Shown: piece by piece, positions 33,708 to 42,705 of the stretch
Layout: every line of letters begins with the position of its first letter
Numbering within the stretch: the first letter of the stretch is position 1
NCBI GenBank assembly: GCA_902789245.1
Contig: CADAND010000002.1
Span: forward strand, 62,001-126,000
Direction: 5' to 3'
From: an uncultured Bacteroidia bacterium
GTDB lineage: Bacteria > Bacteroidota > Bacteroidia > Bacteroidales > UBA932
DNA length: 64,000 nucleotides
Program-made: the position numbers and the translations under genes
Notes under the pieces: generated by a model
What the model was told of the DNA's origin: nothing
Seen by the model: only the letters and a program-made list of their open reading frames with translations
Database searches by the model: none

Positions 33708-34652
33708 ATGTCTGAAACAAAAACCGCTTGGTATTTTATCGTCAACCCGCGGGCCGGTTCGGGAACGACGATGACTGAATGGCTTCCGGCCGAGAAGATG
33801 CTTGAACAAGAGCATGTTCCGTACGTGACGGCGTTGACCGACCATAAGAATCATGCCGTAACGCTGGCGCACGACGCCGCAGCCGAGGGGTACCGACGGA
33901 TTGCCGCCGTGGGCGGCGACGGGTCCCTGCATGAGGTGCTGAACGGTATTTGCAGTTATTGTGCCGAGTCCGGGACGGCTCCGGAAGAATTCTACCTTGC
34001 CGTGGTGCCCATCGGCTCCGGCAACGACTGGATCAAGTCCTGCAAAGTGCCCAACGAGCTGGAAAGTGTGATCAAACTGATTATCGGCCAGTCCTTCGGC
34101 TGGATGGACATCGTCCGGGCGGTGAGCAAGGGCGGAAAGATCAGCTACGTGGCGAACGGCGCCGGCATCGGCTTCGATTCGCATGTCTGTGAGCGCGTGA
34201 ACATGCAGAAAGAGCGCGGCATGCGCGCCAGGATGATATATCTCAAAGCGTTACGCTATACCCTCTTCCATCTGAAGCCGATCCGGATCGTGGTCCGGGA
34301 GGATGGCGTCGCTGTGTTTGCCGGTGAGGCCTATTCGATGGCCATCGGCAACGGCCCGTGGTCCGGCGGCGGGATGCGGCAGGTGCCGCTGGCCGCCAAC
34401 GACGATGGCCAGCTGGACTACATGATTGTGCCGAAGTCCAACCTGCTCAAACTTGCGAAGGAAGTCCCGCGCCTCTTCTCCGGCACGGCCAACGAGTCAT
34501 CGCTCATCTACAGCGGACGCTGCAGGGCCCTGCGTATCACGCCCATGGACGAGGTTTCCTCGGACATCGTCGAGTTCGACGGCGAGATCGAGGGCCAGCT
34601 CCCGCTGGAGTTGGAGATCACCGGGGCGAAAATACACGTCTTGAAAGGATGA
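33708..34652 (+). CDS. Diacylglycerol/lipid kinase family protein
   Basis: Soluble lipid kinase of the DAGK catalytic-domain family, 314 residues, phosphorylating a lipid hydroxyl with ATP. Motifs: FIVNPRAGSG (residues about 10-19), AAVGGDGSLHEVLNGI, VPIGSGNDWIKS, then the beta-rich C-terminal domain with VEFDGEIEG. The start at 33708 is set by the -7 box; a much longer ORF upstream is only an antisense read of parA. It ends against a REP-like repeat that separates it from the converging obg gene. Confidence 0.9.
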   Translation: MSETKTAWYFIVNPRAGSGTTMTEWLPAEKMLEQEHVPYVTALTDHKNHAVTLAHDAAAEGYRRIAAVGGDGSLHEVLNGICSYCAESGTAPEEFYLAVVPIGSGNDWIKSCKVPNELESVIKLIIGQSFGWMDIVRAVSKGGKISYVANGAGIGFDSHVCERVNMQKERGMRARMIYLKALRYTLFHLKPIRIVVREDGVAVFAGEAYSMAIGNGPWSGGGMRQVPLAANDDGQLDYMIVPKSNLLKLAKEVPRLFSGTANESSLIYSGRCRALRITPMDEVSSDIVEFDGEIEGQLPLELEITGAKIHVLKG

Positions 34653-34700
34653 GATTCCCGGTCAGGCCGGGAATAACAGTCAAGGTGCCGGGAATAACAG
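34651..34700. repeat. REP-like palindrome between converging lipid kinase and obg genes
   Basis: ATTCCCGG (34654-34661) pairs with CCGGGAAT (34667-34674) across a 5-nt loop; a partial second copy lies at 34685-34700. The element overlaps the lipid-kinase stop and ends at the base before the obg stop. Confidence 0.75.
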
Positions 34701-35690
34701 CTACTGGAGCGCCTTCCAGAGCAGGTCTTTGAGCTCCTGCAGCCCCTGGCCTGTGCTGGATGAGATGAACACGCACGGGACCTTGCGCGGCAGGTGCGGG
34801 CGGATCATTTTTTCCAGTTCCTCGTCGATGAGGTCACACTTGGTGATGGCCAGCACGCGCTGCTTGGTCAGCAGTTCCGGATTGTACTGCTTGAGCTCCG
34901 ACAGGAGCGTCTTGTACGCCTCGGCGATGTCTTCCTCTTCCACGCTTACCATGAAGAGCAACACGGAGTTGCGCTCGATGTGGCGCAGGAAGCGGATGCC
35001 GATGCCCTTGCCCTCGTGTGCGCCCTCGATGATCCCGGGGATGTCCGCCATCACGAAGGATTTGTCGTCGTAGTAGCGCACGATACCCAGGTTCGGCTCC
35101 AGGGTTGTGAAAGCGTAGGACGCAATCTTGGGTTTGGCGGCCGTGATCGTGGCCAGGAGCGTGGATTTGCCCGCATTGGGGAAGCCCACCAGGCCGACGT
35201 CCGCCAGAAGCTTCAATTCGAGGATATAGACGCCTTCTTCGCCCTCCTCGCCCGGCTGGGCGAAACGGGGGGTCTGCAGGGTCGGGGTCTTGAAATTGTT
35301 GTTGCCCAGGCCGCCTTTGCCGCCGCGGCAGAGAATGCGCTCCTCCCCTGCCTCCATCATCTCGAAAAGCACCTCGTCGGTCTCGGCGTTCTTGGCCACC
35401 GTGCCGATCGGGACGTCGAGATAGATGTCCTCGCCGTTCTTGCCGGTACGCAGGTCGGAACCGCCCTTCTCGCCGTCGTCGGCGTGGATGTGCTTGCGGT
35501 ATTTGAGGTGGATCAGGGTCCAGAACTGCGGGTTGGCCCGCAGGATGATATGTCCGCCGCGCCCGCCGTCACCGCCGTCAGGACCACCCTTGGGGATGTA
35601 TTTGGCGCGGTGCAGATGGGCGGATCCGGCGCCTCCGTGTCCGGAAGCGCAGTAGATCTTGACGTAGTCTATGAAGTTGCTCTCTGCCAT
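34701..35690 (-). CDS. obgE: GTPase Obg/CgtA
   Basis: Ribosome-assembly and stress-response GTPase, 329 residues. The glycine-rich OBG fold ([30 protein letters not shown]) is followed by a G domain with [15 protein letters not shown] and TKCDLID. It ends soon after the G domain, so no C-terminal OCT domain is present. Last gene of the operon hpt-adk-nitroreductase-Na/Pi-obg; it starts seven bases after the transporter stop. Confidence 0.95.
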   Translation of the reverse strand: MAESNFIDYVKIYCASGHGGAGSAHLHRAKYIPKGGPDGGDGGRGGHIILRANPQFWTLIHLKYRKHIHADDGEKGGSDLRTGKNGEDIYLDVPIGTVAKNAETDEVLFEMMEAGEERILCRGGKGGLGNNNFKTPTLQTPRFAQPGEEGEEGVYILELKLLADVGLVGFPNAGKSTLLATITAAKPKIASYAFTTLEPNLGIVRYYDDKSFVMADIPGIIEGAHEGKGIGIRFLRHIERNSVLLFMVSVEEEDIAEAYKTLLSELKQYNPELLTKQRVLAITKCDLIDEELEKMIRPHLPRKVPCVFISSSTGQGLQELKDLLWKALQ

Positions 35691-35697
35691 AGGATGT

Positions 35698-37389
35698 TTA
35701 CTGCCGGGTCCCGGCGCTTGTACGCTTGTCCATGTCGTGGCCGGTCTTGGCTTCGACCACGTTCACGATGTAGTCGCCGCACTGCTCGCACTCCTCCACA
35801 AGGTCCATGTAGATGGTGCTGCAGGCGTAGCTGTAATCGCGCTCGTCCACGGCGTTCTCGTTCTGCTTGCGCAGCCGGTCGCGGCAGGCATTGAGGCTGA
35901 TCTCCAGGCGCGTGGACTCGCGCTCGTCGGCCTCCCCTTCGAGCACGAGGACCATCTGGTCCATGCACTGGCCCAGGAGCGAGTACATCTCGTTCAGGCC
36001 GTCGGTCTGGGACTGCGTGAAGCTGACGTTCTGCTTCTTCTTGCGCATCAGGGCGCGGGCGAGGTTGAAGAAGCTGTCGCCGATGCTCTCCAGTTCGCCG
36101 ATCTCGCGCAGCATCGCGCGGATGGTCTGCTTGGTGTCGTCGGACAGGTGTGCGTTGGCCACCTGCCCCAGGTATTTGCCGATCTCGTTCTCCATGTTGT
36201 CGGAAATCTGCTCGTACTTGGCGATGCGGTCGTAGATGGCCTGGAAGGGCTCATCCTCGGTGACGTAGGTCAATTCTTTGACCATGCTGACCACGCGGGA
36301 CATGCGGACGGCGAAGTGCTCGATCTCCTTCTGGGCCTGGAAGACGGAGATTTCCGGCGTCTTCATGATGCCGGAGCCAATGTACTTGAGGCGGAACTCG
36401 TCTTCGGAGACCTTGTGCGGGATGAGTTTGCTGACCAGCTGCTCGATCTGGGGGATGAACCAGATGAGGATCAGCGTGTTGGTCACATTGAACATGGTGT
36501 GGAACGTGGCCAGCACGAAGGTCAGGCGCTCCGGATTCTCCACGCCGGCGTCCGCGTCCACGCCCACCAGGCGGCAGGCGGTCCGCACGAAGGGATAGAA
36601 GAGGCAGAGCACCCACAGCACGCCGAACACGTTGAAAACCAGGTGCGCCAGGGCGGCCCGGCGGGCCTGCGTGTTGGCGGACAGGGCGGCCAGGTTGGCC
36701 GTCAGCGTGGTGCCGATGTTCTCGCCCATCACGAGGGCGATGCCCTGGTAGATGGTCAGCACACCGGTGGTGCAGAGCACCATGGTGATGGCCATCAGGG
36801 CGGCGGACGACTGCGCAATGCAGGTCAGGACGGCGCCGATGACCAGGAAGATCAGGATAGTCAGATAACTGCCTGAGTCAAAGGAAGAAAAGAAATTGAC
36901 AACCTGCGCGTTGCCGGCCAGGTCCATCTCGCGGCCGGTCGCGTTGAGCGTGCCGAGCGCGAAGAACATGAAGGACAGGCCGAAGAGGAAGTCGCCCAGG
37001 TAGCGGTGCTTCTTGAACTGGATGAGGATCACGGCCACGAGGAAGACCGGCCAGACCAGGTTAGCGATGTTGAAGGAGAATCCGGCCGACATGATCCAGG
37101 CGGAGAGCGTGGTGCCGATGTTGGCGCCCATGATCACGGAAATGGCCTGGGAGAGGGTCAGGAGGGCCGCATTGACGAAGGACACCGTCATCACGGTGGT
37201 GGCAGCGGACGACTGCACGGCCACGCAGACCGCCATGCCGGTCAGCACGCCGGTGACGCGGTTGGTGGTCATGGCGCCCAGCACGTGGCGGAGCTGCGGA
37301 CCTGCCATTTTCTGGAGGGCCTCGCTCATCACCTTCATGCCGTACATCAGCAGGGCGATCGAGCCCAGAAGCTTAAAGATGATCAACAT
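35698..37389 (-). CDS. Na/Pi cotransporter family protein with PhoU-like domain
   Basis: Inner-membrane sodium-phosphate symporter-like protein, 563 residues. Two Na/Pi repeats carry the QSSAATT and QSSAALM motifs ([29 protein letters not shown]), each with GANIGTT/GENIGTT. The C-terminal third (about 350-540) is a helical PhoU-like domain. It may export or import phosphate or an organic anion. Short gaps on both sides indicate the shared operon with nitroreductase and obg. Confidence 0.9.
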   Translation of the reverse strand: MLIIFKLLGSIALLMYGMKVMSEALQKMAGPQLRHVLGAMTTNRVTGVLTGMAVCVAVQSSAATTVMTVSFVNAALLTLSQAISVIMGANIGTTLSAWIMSAGFSFNIANLVWPVFLVAVILIQFKKHRYLGDFLFGLSFMFFALGTLNATGREMDLAGNAQVVNFFSSFDSGSYLTILIFLVIGAVLTCIAQSSAALMAITMVLCTTGVLTIYQGIALVMGENIGTTLTANLAALSANTQARRAALAHLVFNVFGVLWVLCLFYPFVRTACRLVGVDADAGVENPERLTFVLATFHTMFNVTNTLILIWFIPQIEQLVSKLIPHKVSEDEFRLKYIGSGIMKTPEISVFQAQKEIEHFAVRMSRVVSMVKELTYVTEDEPFQAIYDRIAKYEQISDNMENEIGKYLGQVANAHLSDDTKQTIRAMLREIGELESIGDSFFNLARALMRKKKQNVSFTQSQTDGLNEMYSLLGQCMDQMVLVLEGEADERESTRLEISLNACRDRLRKQNENAVDERDYSYACSTIYMDLVEECEQCGDYIVNVVEAKTGHDMDKRTSAGTRQ

Positions 37390-37393
37390 ATTG

Positions 37394-38032
37394 CTACAGG
37401 GTGAGGTCTTCGGGGGTGAGTTTGGGGACGTAATGGACGCCGTCCCGGCGGTAGTAGGTCAGCTTGTCGCCTTCGTGGACGGGGACGAGCTCGATGCGCT
37501 CGGCCGGCTTCCCGACGGCAATCACACAGATGGGTTCGTACGGCAGGGCCAGCGCTTCGCGGATGGGCTCCCGGTCGAAATTGCGGATAATCAGGCCGCC
37601 CAGACCCATCTCGACGGCTTTCAGCAGCATACTCTGCACGGAGATGCCCAGGTCGATGTCGATGCCGGGATTCTCCGCGGCGATGGAACAGACGACGATG
37701 AAGGCTTCCGGCTCCCGGCCCGGGAAGGGCAGCTGCAGGTGGGGCAGTCCCCTGCCCATGCGGATATACTTGTTCACGGCGTCCGCTTCCGGCCCCTGGA
37801 CGACGGGCCGGAAGCGCAGCCGCTGCATATTGACGCTGGAGGCGACCTTGACGTTGACGGCGATCATCGCGTCCAGCTGGCGCCGGTGCACGACGTAATC
37901 GCGGTCGAAGCCGCGGTAGCTGCGGTTGTGCAGCAGGAGCGTGTCCAGCGAGGGGCGCTGCGGGGCGTGCTTGCGCCCGGCGTCCTTGCCGAACACCTCC
38001 TCATAGCGTTTCTCCAGGAAATTGTCTGCCAT
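37394..38032 (-). CDS. Nitroreductase-family flavoprotein
   Basis: FMN-dependent NAD(P)H oxidoreductase family, 212 residues. The N-terminal block LLLHNRSYRGFDRDYVVHRRQLDAMI, the LPFPGREPEAFIVVCS strand, DIDLGISVQSMLLKAVEMGLGG and a C-terminal ICVIAVGKPAE are characteristic. Start at 38032 shares one base with the adk stop (TAATG). Substrate unknown; it may reduce quinones or nitro compounds. Confidence 0.85.
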   Translation of the reverse strand: MADNFLEKRYEEVFGKDAGRKHAPQRPSLDTLLLHNRSYRGFDRDYVVHRRQLDAMIAVNVKVASSVNMQRLRFRPVVQGPEADAVNKYIRMGRGLPHLQLPFPGREPEAFIVVCSIAAENPGIDIDLGISVQSMLLKAVEMGLGGLIIRNFDREPIREALALPYEPICVIAVGKPAERIELVPVHEGDKLTYYRRDGVHYVPKLTPEDLTL

Positions 38033-38610
38033 TAGGCGATGGTCTCGATCTTGGCGAGCACGCGGGCGCGGTTCTCCTCGATGGTGCCGCCGTTCACGCA
38101 CACCTCCCAGTACTTGCCGGCCTTCTTGTAGTACTCGATGAGGGGCTCGGTCTGGCTGTGGTAGGTCTTGATGCGGTTGGCAATGACCTCGTCGGAGGCG
38201 TCGTCGGCGCGGCCCTCGATCACGGCGCGGCCGCGGATGCGCTCGAAGATCATGGCGTCGTCGATCATCAGGCCCACGACCGCCGTCACGCCCTCGCCGC
38301 GCTTCTCCAGGATCTTGTCCAGGTCCTGCGCCTGCGAAAGATTGCGCGGGAAGCCGTCCAGCAGGAAGCCTTCCACGCCCTTGGCCGTGTCGAAGGCGTT
38401 CTCGATCATGCCCTCCACCACGGAGTCGGGGACGAGCGAACCTGCGTCGATGAGCGTCTTGGCCTGCTTGCCGAGCTCGGTTCCGGCTGCGATTTCAGCG
38501 CGGAGCAGCTCTCCGGTGGAGATGTGCTTGAGGTTGTACTTCTGGGCGATGGCACCGGCGTGGGTGCCCTTGCCGGCCCCCGGAGGGCCGAAAAGGATGT
38601 AATACTTCAT
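38032..38610 (-). CDS. adk: Adenylate kinase
   Basis: Interconverts ATP, ADP and AMP. The P-loop GPPGAGKGTHAG begins at residue 7 (the usual GKGTQ has His instead of Gln). AMP-binding LISTGELLRAEI-type sequence (HISTGELLRAEIAAGTELG), DGFPRNLSQAQ and the short LID RIRGRAVIEGRADDASDEVIANRI follow. At 192 residues it is the short form with no zinc-binding LID insertion. Six bases downstream of hpt. Confidence 0.96.
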   Translation of the reverse strand: MKYYILFGPPGAGKGTHAGAIAQKYNLKHISTGELLRAEIAAGTELGKQAKTLIDAGSLVPDSVVEGMIENAFDTAKGVEGFLLDGFPRNLSQAQDLDKILEKRGEGVTAVVGLMIDDAMIFERIRGRAVIEGRADDASDEVIANRIKTYHSQTEPLIEYYKKAGKYWEVCVNGGTIEENRARVLAKIETIA

Positions 38611-38616
38611 GGTGGA

Positions 38617-39168
38617 TTATTCTTCTATAACGTAAATGTCTTTGATGTTGCGGCCCTGCTCGTTGTAGTCGAGTCCGAAGCCGACGATGAAGGCGTTGGG
38701 GATCTCCATGCCCACGTAGTCCAGTTTGACGGGCTTGTCGTACACTTCCGGCTTGAGGAGCAGCGTGCAGATGCGCACCTCGGAGGCGCCCTCCTTGTCC
38801 AGGAGCATTTCCTGAAGGGCGACGATGGTGTTGCCCGAGTCCACGATGTCCTCGCAGATGATCACGCGGCGGCCGCGCACGCTGGAAGTCAGGCCCATGA
38901 TGTTCAGGACCGTGCCCGTGGACTTCGTGCCCTGGTAGGAGGAAAGCTTGATGGAAATGAGCTGGCAGGGGAAATCAAGCCGCTGAAGGAGCTCGCCCGT
39001 GAAGGGGATGGAGCCGTTCAGTACGCAGAGAATCACGGGCACGTCCGTGCAGCCGCGGAAGTCGGTATTGATCCTTTCGGCCACATTGTCAATGGTTTCC
39101 ATGATGCGCTCGTGGCGGATAAAGGGCTTGAATGTCTTGTCGAGAATCTGGATTTTTTCGTCCTTCAT
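38617..39168 (-). CDS. hpt: Hypoxanthine phosphoribosyltransferase
   Basis: Purine-salvage enzyme converting hypoxanthine or guanine plus PRPP to IMP or GMP. 183 residues; the PRPP motif is VIICEDIVDSGNT, with LCVLNGSIPFTGELL and a C-terminal FIVGFGLDYNEQGRNI. Start at 39168 (MKDEKI) preferred; a 713-residue ORF running far upstream on this strand is antisense to the barrel gene and rejected. First gene of the five-gene operon ending with obg. Confidence 0.95.
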   Translation of the reverse strand: MKDEKIQILDKTFKPFIRHERIMETIDNVAERINTDFRGCTDVPVILCVLNGSIPFTGELLQRLDFPCQLISIKLSSYQGTKSTGTVLNIMGLTSSVRGRRVIICEDIVDSGNTIVALQEMLLDKEGASEVRICTLLLKPEVYDKPVKLDYVGMEIPNAFIVGFGLDYNEQGRNIKDIYVIEE

Positions 39169-39212
39169 GATGAGATCTTTCTTTTGGTGCCCGAATTTAC
39201 GAAAATATTTTA

Positions 39213-39220
39213 TATTTTTG
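39213..39220 (+). promoter_or_regulatory. -7 box of the HHH/barrel gene
   Basis: TATTTTTG, 20 bases before the ATG at 39241. Confidence 0.5.
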
Positions 39221-39240
39221 GGAAGAAACTTTGACGAACT

Positions 39241-40827
39241 ATGAAAACTCTTCTGCTCTTGCTGGCCCTGGCAGGCCCCATGGGCTTCCAGCAGGCCATT
39301 TTGACCCTGACCGGCGCGTCCTGCGTCGAAGAACTTTCCGAAGATGAAGTGCAGCGTTACCAGTCCCTGGCGGCCCACCCCGTCGACCTCAATCACGCGG
39401 GCCGGGGCCGGCTGCTCGCCACCGGCCTGTTGACCCCTTACCAGGTCGCTTCCCTGCTGGATTACCGGGCCCGGACCGGGGACATCCTGTCCTGGGCCGA
39501 GCTGTCCCTGGTGGACGGCTTCCCCGCCCCGTTCGTGGACGCACTGCGCGTGTTCGCCGTGCTGGGCGAGCAGCATGCCGTCCCGGGGCGGCGGGAAGAC
39601 CGGCGTTTCGGGATGGAACTCCTGCTCCGGGGTGCCGCACGGCTGGACGGGAGCGTGGCAGGCGGGCTCAAGTACGAAGCCCATCTGGGCGAGCGAGCAC
39701 AAGGATTTTTCTCTGTTCGCAACACGCTGTCGGACAGCTCGTTCGGAACTCCTGTTTTCAGTGTCGCTTACTATGGGAAACGGGCGCTCGGGCAGGTCGT
39801 GGCGGGCTATTTCAACGCCCGTTTCGGGCAGGGACTGCTGCAGTGGAGCGGCTTCCAACTGAATGGTTTCGGCACCCTGGGCTCCTTCCGCAAGAACGGC
39901 ACGGGCTTCTCCCCCACCGGCTCCTACGGCGCGAGCCTGCTGGGCGTGGCGACGGAGTGGCATTTCGGCACCTGGACGCTGTCGGCGGCCTATTCCCTGC
40001 ACGGGAACCTGCCCATCGTGAACGTCACGAAGACCTGGCGCACGGCGACGGCCTCTCTTACGGCGACCTCCGAGGGTGCGTCGCTGGAGGCGCGCATCGC
40101 CCGGCCGGACTGGAGCCTTTTCGGCGAGACGGCCGTGCGCTATGACGGGAAGGTCTCCGCCCTGGCAGGCGCCTATTTCCTGCCCGCCTATGGTCACCGA
40201 ATCGGTCTGATGGGCCGTTGGTACGGCCGGGAGGACAAGCGCTACAGCGGCGCTGCGCTGGGTTACGAGGGCCCTTCCTTCGGGGTGACGGCCGATGCCG
40301 GCTGGCGGACGGATACGGGCGTCGCCCAGTACAAGGCCCTGCTCCGCTGGCATCCGGAATACGCCTGGCGGGGCTTCCGTATCCTGCCGGAAATGCGCCT
40401 GCAGGGGCGCCTGCGCCCTTCGGACGAGGCGCCGCTGCGAGTTGATGCCCGGGCCGAACTGGGCGTGGAGCGGGAGCCCTGGCTGCTCGCCGCGCGCTTC
40501 GACGCGGTCCGCTGCCGCGGCTTCGCCTGGAACTGGTACGCCGAGTGCGGCTGGAAGCGGGAGAAAGTGGCGCTGTACGTGCGCGGGGGCCTGTTCAAGG
40601 TGGACGACTGGGACGACCGGATCTACGTCTACGAGCGCGACGCGCCCGGCGCCTTCACCGTCCCGGCTCGCTACGGCCGCGGCTGGGCCGCCTCGCTCTA
40701 CGGCGCCTGGAACCTCAACCTCCACCACAGCCTCTGGCTCCGCCTCGAAACCATCCAATACCCTTGGAATCAGAAAACTAAGGAAGGACGCACGGAAATC
40801 AGACTATCTTATCGGTATCGTTTGTAG
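39241..40827 (+). CDS. Exported helix-hairpin-helix plus outer-membrane beta-barrel protein
   Basis: 528 residues with a signal peptide (LLLLLALAGPMGFQQA). Residues about 35-100 form a ComEA-like helix-hairpin-helix region (HPVDLNHAGRGRLLATGLLTPYQVASLLDYRARTG, then LSWAELSLVDGF). The remaining 420 residues are alternating strands typical of a large outer-membrane barrel, ending TEIRLSYRYRL. Such HHH-barrel proteins recur in Bacteroidetes; DNA binding at the surface has not been shown as far as I know. Confidence 0.75.
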   Translation: MKTLLLLLALAGPMGFQQAILTLTGASCVEELSEDEVQRYQSLAAHPVDLNHAGRGRLLATGLLTPYQVASLLDYRARTGDILSWAELSLVDGFPAPFVDALRVFAVLGEQHAVPGRREDRRFGMELLLRGAARLDGSVAGGLKYEAHLGERAQGFFSVRNTLSDSSFGTPVFSVAYYGKRALGQVVAGYFNARFGQGLLQWSGFQLNGFGTLGSFRKNGTGFSPTGSYGASLLGVATEWHFGTWTLSAAYSLHGNLPIVNVTKTWRTATASLTATSEGASLEARIARPDWSLFGETAVRYDGKVSALAGAYFLPAYGHRIGLMGRWYGREDKRYSGAALGYEGPSFGVTADAGWRTDTGVAQYKALLRWHPEYAWRGFRILPEMRLQGRLRPSDEAPLRVDARAELGVEREPWLLAARFDAVRCRGFAWNWYAECGWKREKVALYVRGGLFKVDDWDDRIYVYERDAPGAFTVPARYGRGWAASLYGAWNLNLHHSLWLRLETIQYPWNQKTKEGRTEIRLSYRYRL

Positions 40828-40830
40828 ATT

Positions 40831-40925
40831 GGCCTGCAGCGGACAGCGGAGCGGAAATTGGTTTTTTGAGCTACCGCACAAAAAATAATTTCCGTCCGCC
40901 CGTCTGGAAGACTCCGCTGCAGGCC
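40831..40925. repeat. Nested palindrome between converging genes
   Basis: GGCCTGCAGCGGA (40831-40843) pairs perfectly with TCCGCTGCAGGCC (40913-40925). Inside, CGGAAATT (40852-40859) pairs with AATTTCCG (40877-40884). It sits between the ends of the HHH/barrel gene and murF and could terminate both. Confidence 0.7.
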
Positions 40926-40933
40926 GATGATAA

Positions 40934-42262
40934 TCAGAGAGATGGAATGACTTTTTCCATCGAGATGCTGTGGGATCCTTTGATCAGGATGACCGTGTCC
41001 TGGACAGGGTTCTTGGCAAGATGTTCGGTGAGCGCTTCAGAGCTGGAGAACCAGGGAAAATCTTCATGCAAGTCGTTCAGCGCCTTCTGGAATTCCTCGC
41101 CGACGAGACAGGCGGGAATGCCGGTTTCGCGCAGCTGCCGCACGATCTTCTTGTGCTCCTCGACCGACTCCGCGCCCAGCTCACGCATGTCGCCGAGCAG
41201 CGCCAGCTTGTGCGCAGCCTCGACGTGGCCGAAGTTCTCCAGCGCCGCACGCATCGACGAAGGATTCGCGTTGTACGCGTCCACAATGAGGGTATTGGCG
41301 GTCGTTCGCACCATCTGCGAGCGGTTGTTGTCCGGGATGAATTCTGCGATGGCTGCGATGGCGTCGGCGCGAGGCACGCCGAAATACTCGCCGACCGCCA
41401 GGGCGGCCAGGATGTTGGTGGCGTTGTATGCGCCGACCAGGTGCGAGGCCACGAGCGCATCGCCCAGGCGGATGCGCAGGAAAGGCTCCTGCGGCGTAGC
41501 CGGCAGGATCTCTGCGTGCTGATAATCAATGCCGTAGCCGAAAGTGTGGCAAGGCTGCTTCGCTGCCATTTCCCGCAGGTCGGGATCGTCCTCATTCAGG
41601 AAGATGAGCGAGCCGCGGTGGGCGCCGAGCCAGTTGTAGAGCTCCCCTTTCGCGGCCTTGACGCCCTCGAAGGAGCCGAAGCCCAGCAGGTGCGCCCGGC
41701 CGACGTTGGTGATCAGGCCGTAGTCCGGCTGGCTGACCTTCACGAGCTTGGCGATGTCGTCCGGGTGGCTGGCACCCATTTCGATCACGGCGATCTCCGT
41801 GTCGGGGGTGATGGACAGCAGCGAGAGCGGCACGCCGATATCGTTGTTGAGATTGCCCTGCGTGGCCGTGACGCGGAATTTCTTCGCCAGCACGGCTGCG
41901 ATGAGGTTCTTGGTCGTGGTCTTGCCGTTCGTGCCCGTCAGGCCGAGTACGGGCAGCTTGCCGTCGCGCACGTGGGTGCGGTGCCAGATGGCGAGCTCCT
42001 GCAGGGTCGTGAACGGATCCACGACCCGGATCAGCCTGTCGTCATTCCCGGCAGTTCCGTCATTCCCGGCTTGACCGGGAATCCGGGCATCCTCGTTCAC
42101 CACCGCCCAGGCGGCGCCGGCTTCCAGCGCCTTGAGCGCGTAGTTGTTCCCGTCGAAATTCTCTCCCCGGAGGGCGAAGAAAATCTCCCCGCCGCGGATT
42201 GCCCGGCTGTCGGTCGTGACCTTGCAGCCGCAGGCTAAATATTTGGCATATAATTCTTTCAT
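40934..42262 (-). CDS. murF: UDP-MurNAc-tripeptide-D-alanyl-D-alanine ligase MurF
   Basis: Cytoplasmic ATP-dependent ligase adding D-Ala-D-Ala to the peptidoglycan precursor; about 442 residues. N-terminal substrate domain (KVTTDSRAIRGGEIFFALRGENFDGN), P-loop LTGTNGKTTTKNL, IEMGASHPDDI, ITNVGRAHL, and C-terminal VDAYNANPSSMRAAL and LGDMRELG. Residues RIPGQAGNDGTAGNDDR (about 67-83) are encoded by one and a half REP-like palindromes (42041-42084), an in-frame insertion in the N-terminal domain. Start at 42262, eight bases after the dut stop. Confidence 0.95.
   Translation of the reverse strand: MKELYAKYLACGCKVTTDSRAIRGGEIFFALRGENFDGNNYALKALEAGAAWAVVNEDARIPGQAGNDGTAGNDDRLIRVVDPFTTLQELAIWHRTHVRDGKLPVLGLTGTNGKTTTKNLIAAVLAKKFRVTATQGNLNNDIGVPLSLLSITPDTEIAVIEMGASHPDDIAKLVKVSQPDYGLITNVGRAHLLGFGSFEGVKAAKGELYNWLGAHRGSLIFLNEDDPDLREMAAKQPCHTFGYGIDYQHAEILPATPQEPFLRIRLGDALVASHLVGAYNATNILAALAVGEYFGVPRADAIAAIAEFIPDNNRSQMVRTTANTLIVDAYNANPSSMRAALENFGHVEAAHKLALLGDMRELGAESVEEHKKIVRQLRETGIPACLVGEEFQKALNDLHEDFPWFSSSEALTEHLAKNPVQDTVILIKGSHSISMEKVIPSL
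42041..42084. repeat. REP-like palindrome inside murF
   Basis: ATTCCCGG (42062-42069) pairs with CCGGGAAT (42075-42082) around CTTGA, preceded by a partial copy GTCATTCCCGGC at 42041-42052. The same palindrome type occurs at 34651, 63942 and, diverged, around 29000 and 29257. Confidence 0.78.
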
Positions 42263-42269
42263 GACTTCC

Positions 42270-42704
42270 CTATTTGACGCCGGTGCTCCCGAAACCGCCC
42301 GCTCCGCGCTCCGATTCTGCCAGCTCGGCGGTCTCTTCCCACTCAATGACTTCGTGCTTGGCGAGCACCAGCTGCGCGATGCGCTCGCCGCGCTCGATGA
42401 CGAAGGGCTCCTCGCCCAGGTTGACCAGGATCACGCACACCTCGCCGCGGTAGTCCGCGTCGATGGTGCCGGGCGCATTGAGCACCGTGATGCCCTTCTT
42501 GGCGGCCAGGCCGCTGCGCGGGCGCACCTGGACCTCGTATCCGGCGGGGATTTCCAGGAATAGCCCCGTCGGGACGATGGCGCGGCCGAGGGGCTTCAGT
42601 TCGATGGGTTCGGTATTGTTGGACCGGACGTCCAGTCCGGCGGCGAATTCCGTAGCGTAGGCGGGCAGCGCGTTGCCGCTCTTGTTGATAACCTTGACTT
42701 TCAT
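42270..42704 (-). CDS. dut: dUTP pyrophosphatase
   Basis: Trimeric dUTPase, 144 residues, hydrolysing dUTP to dUMP. Motifs in order: [41 protein letters not shown] and the C-terminal arm [10 protein letters not shown]. All five family motifs are intact. Located one base after lptG and just before murF in the tgt-lptG-dut-murF operon. Confidence 0.97.
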   Translation of the reverse strand: MKVKVINKSGNALPAYATEFAAGLDVRSNNTEPIELKPLGRAIVPTGLFLEIPAGYEVQVRPRSGLAAKKGITVLNAPGTIDADYRGEVCVILVNLGEEPFVIERGERIAQLVLAKHEVIEWEETAELAESERGAGGFGSTGVK

Positions 42705-42705
42705 A

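Noticed and set aside
38617..40758. 713-codon minus-strand frame ending as hpt
   Set aside because: Only the last 183 codons match a known family; the rest is antisense to the HHH/barrel gene and crosses its promoter.
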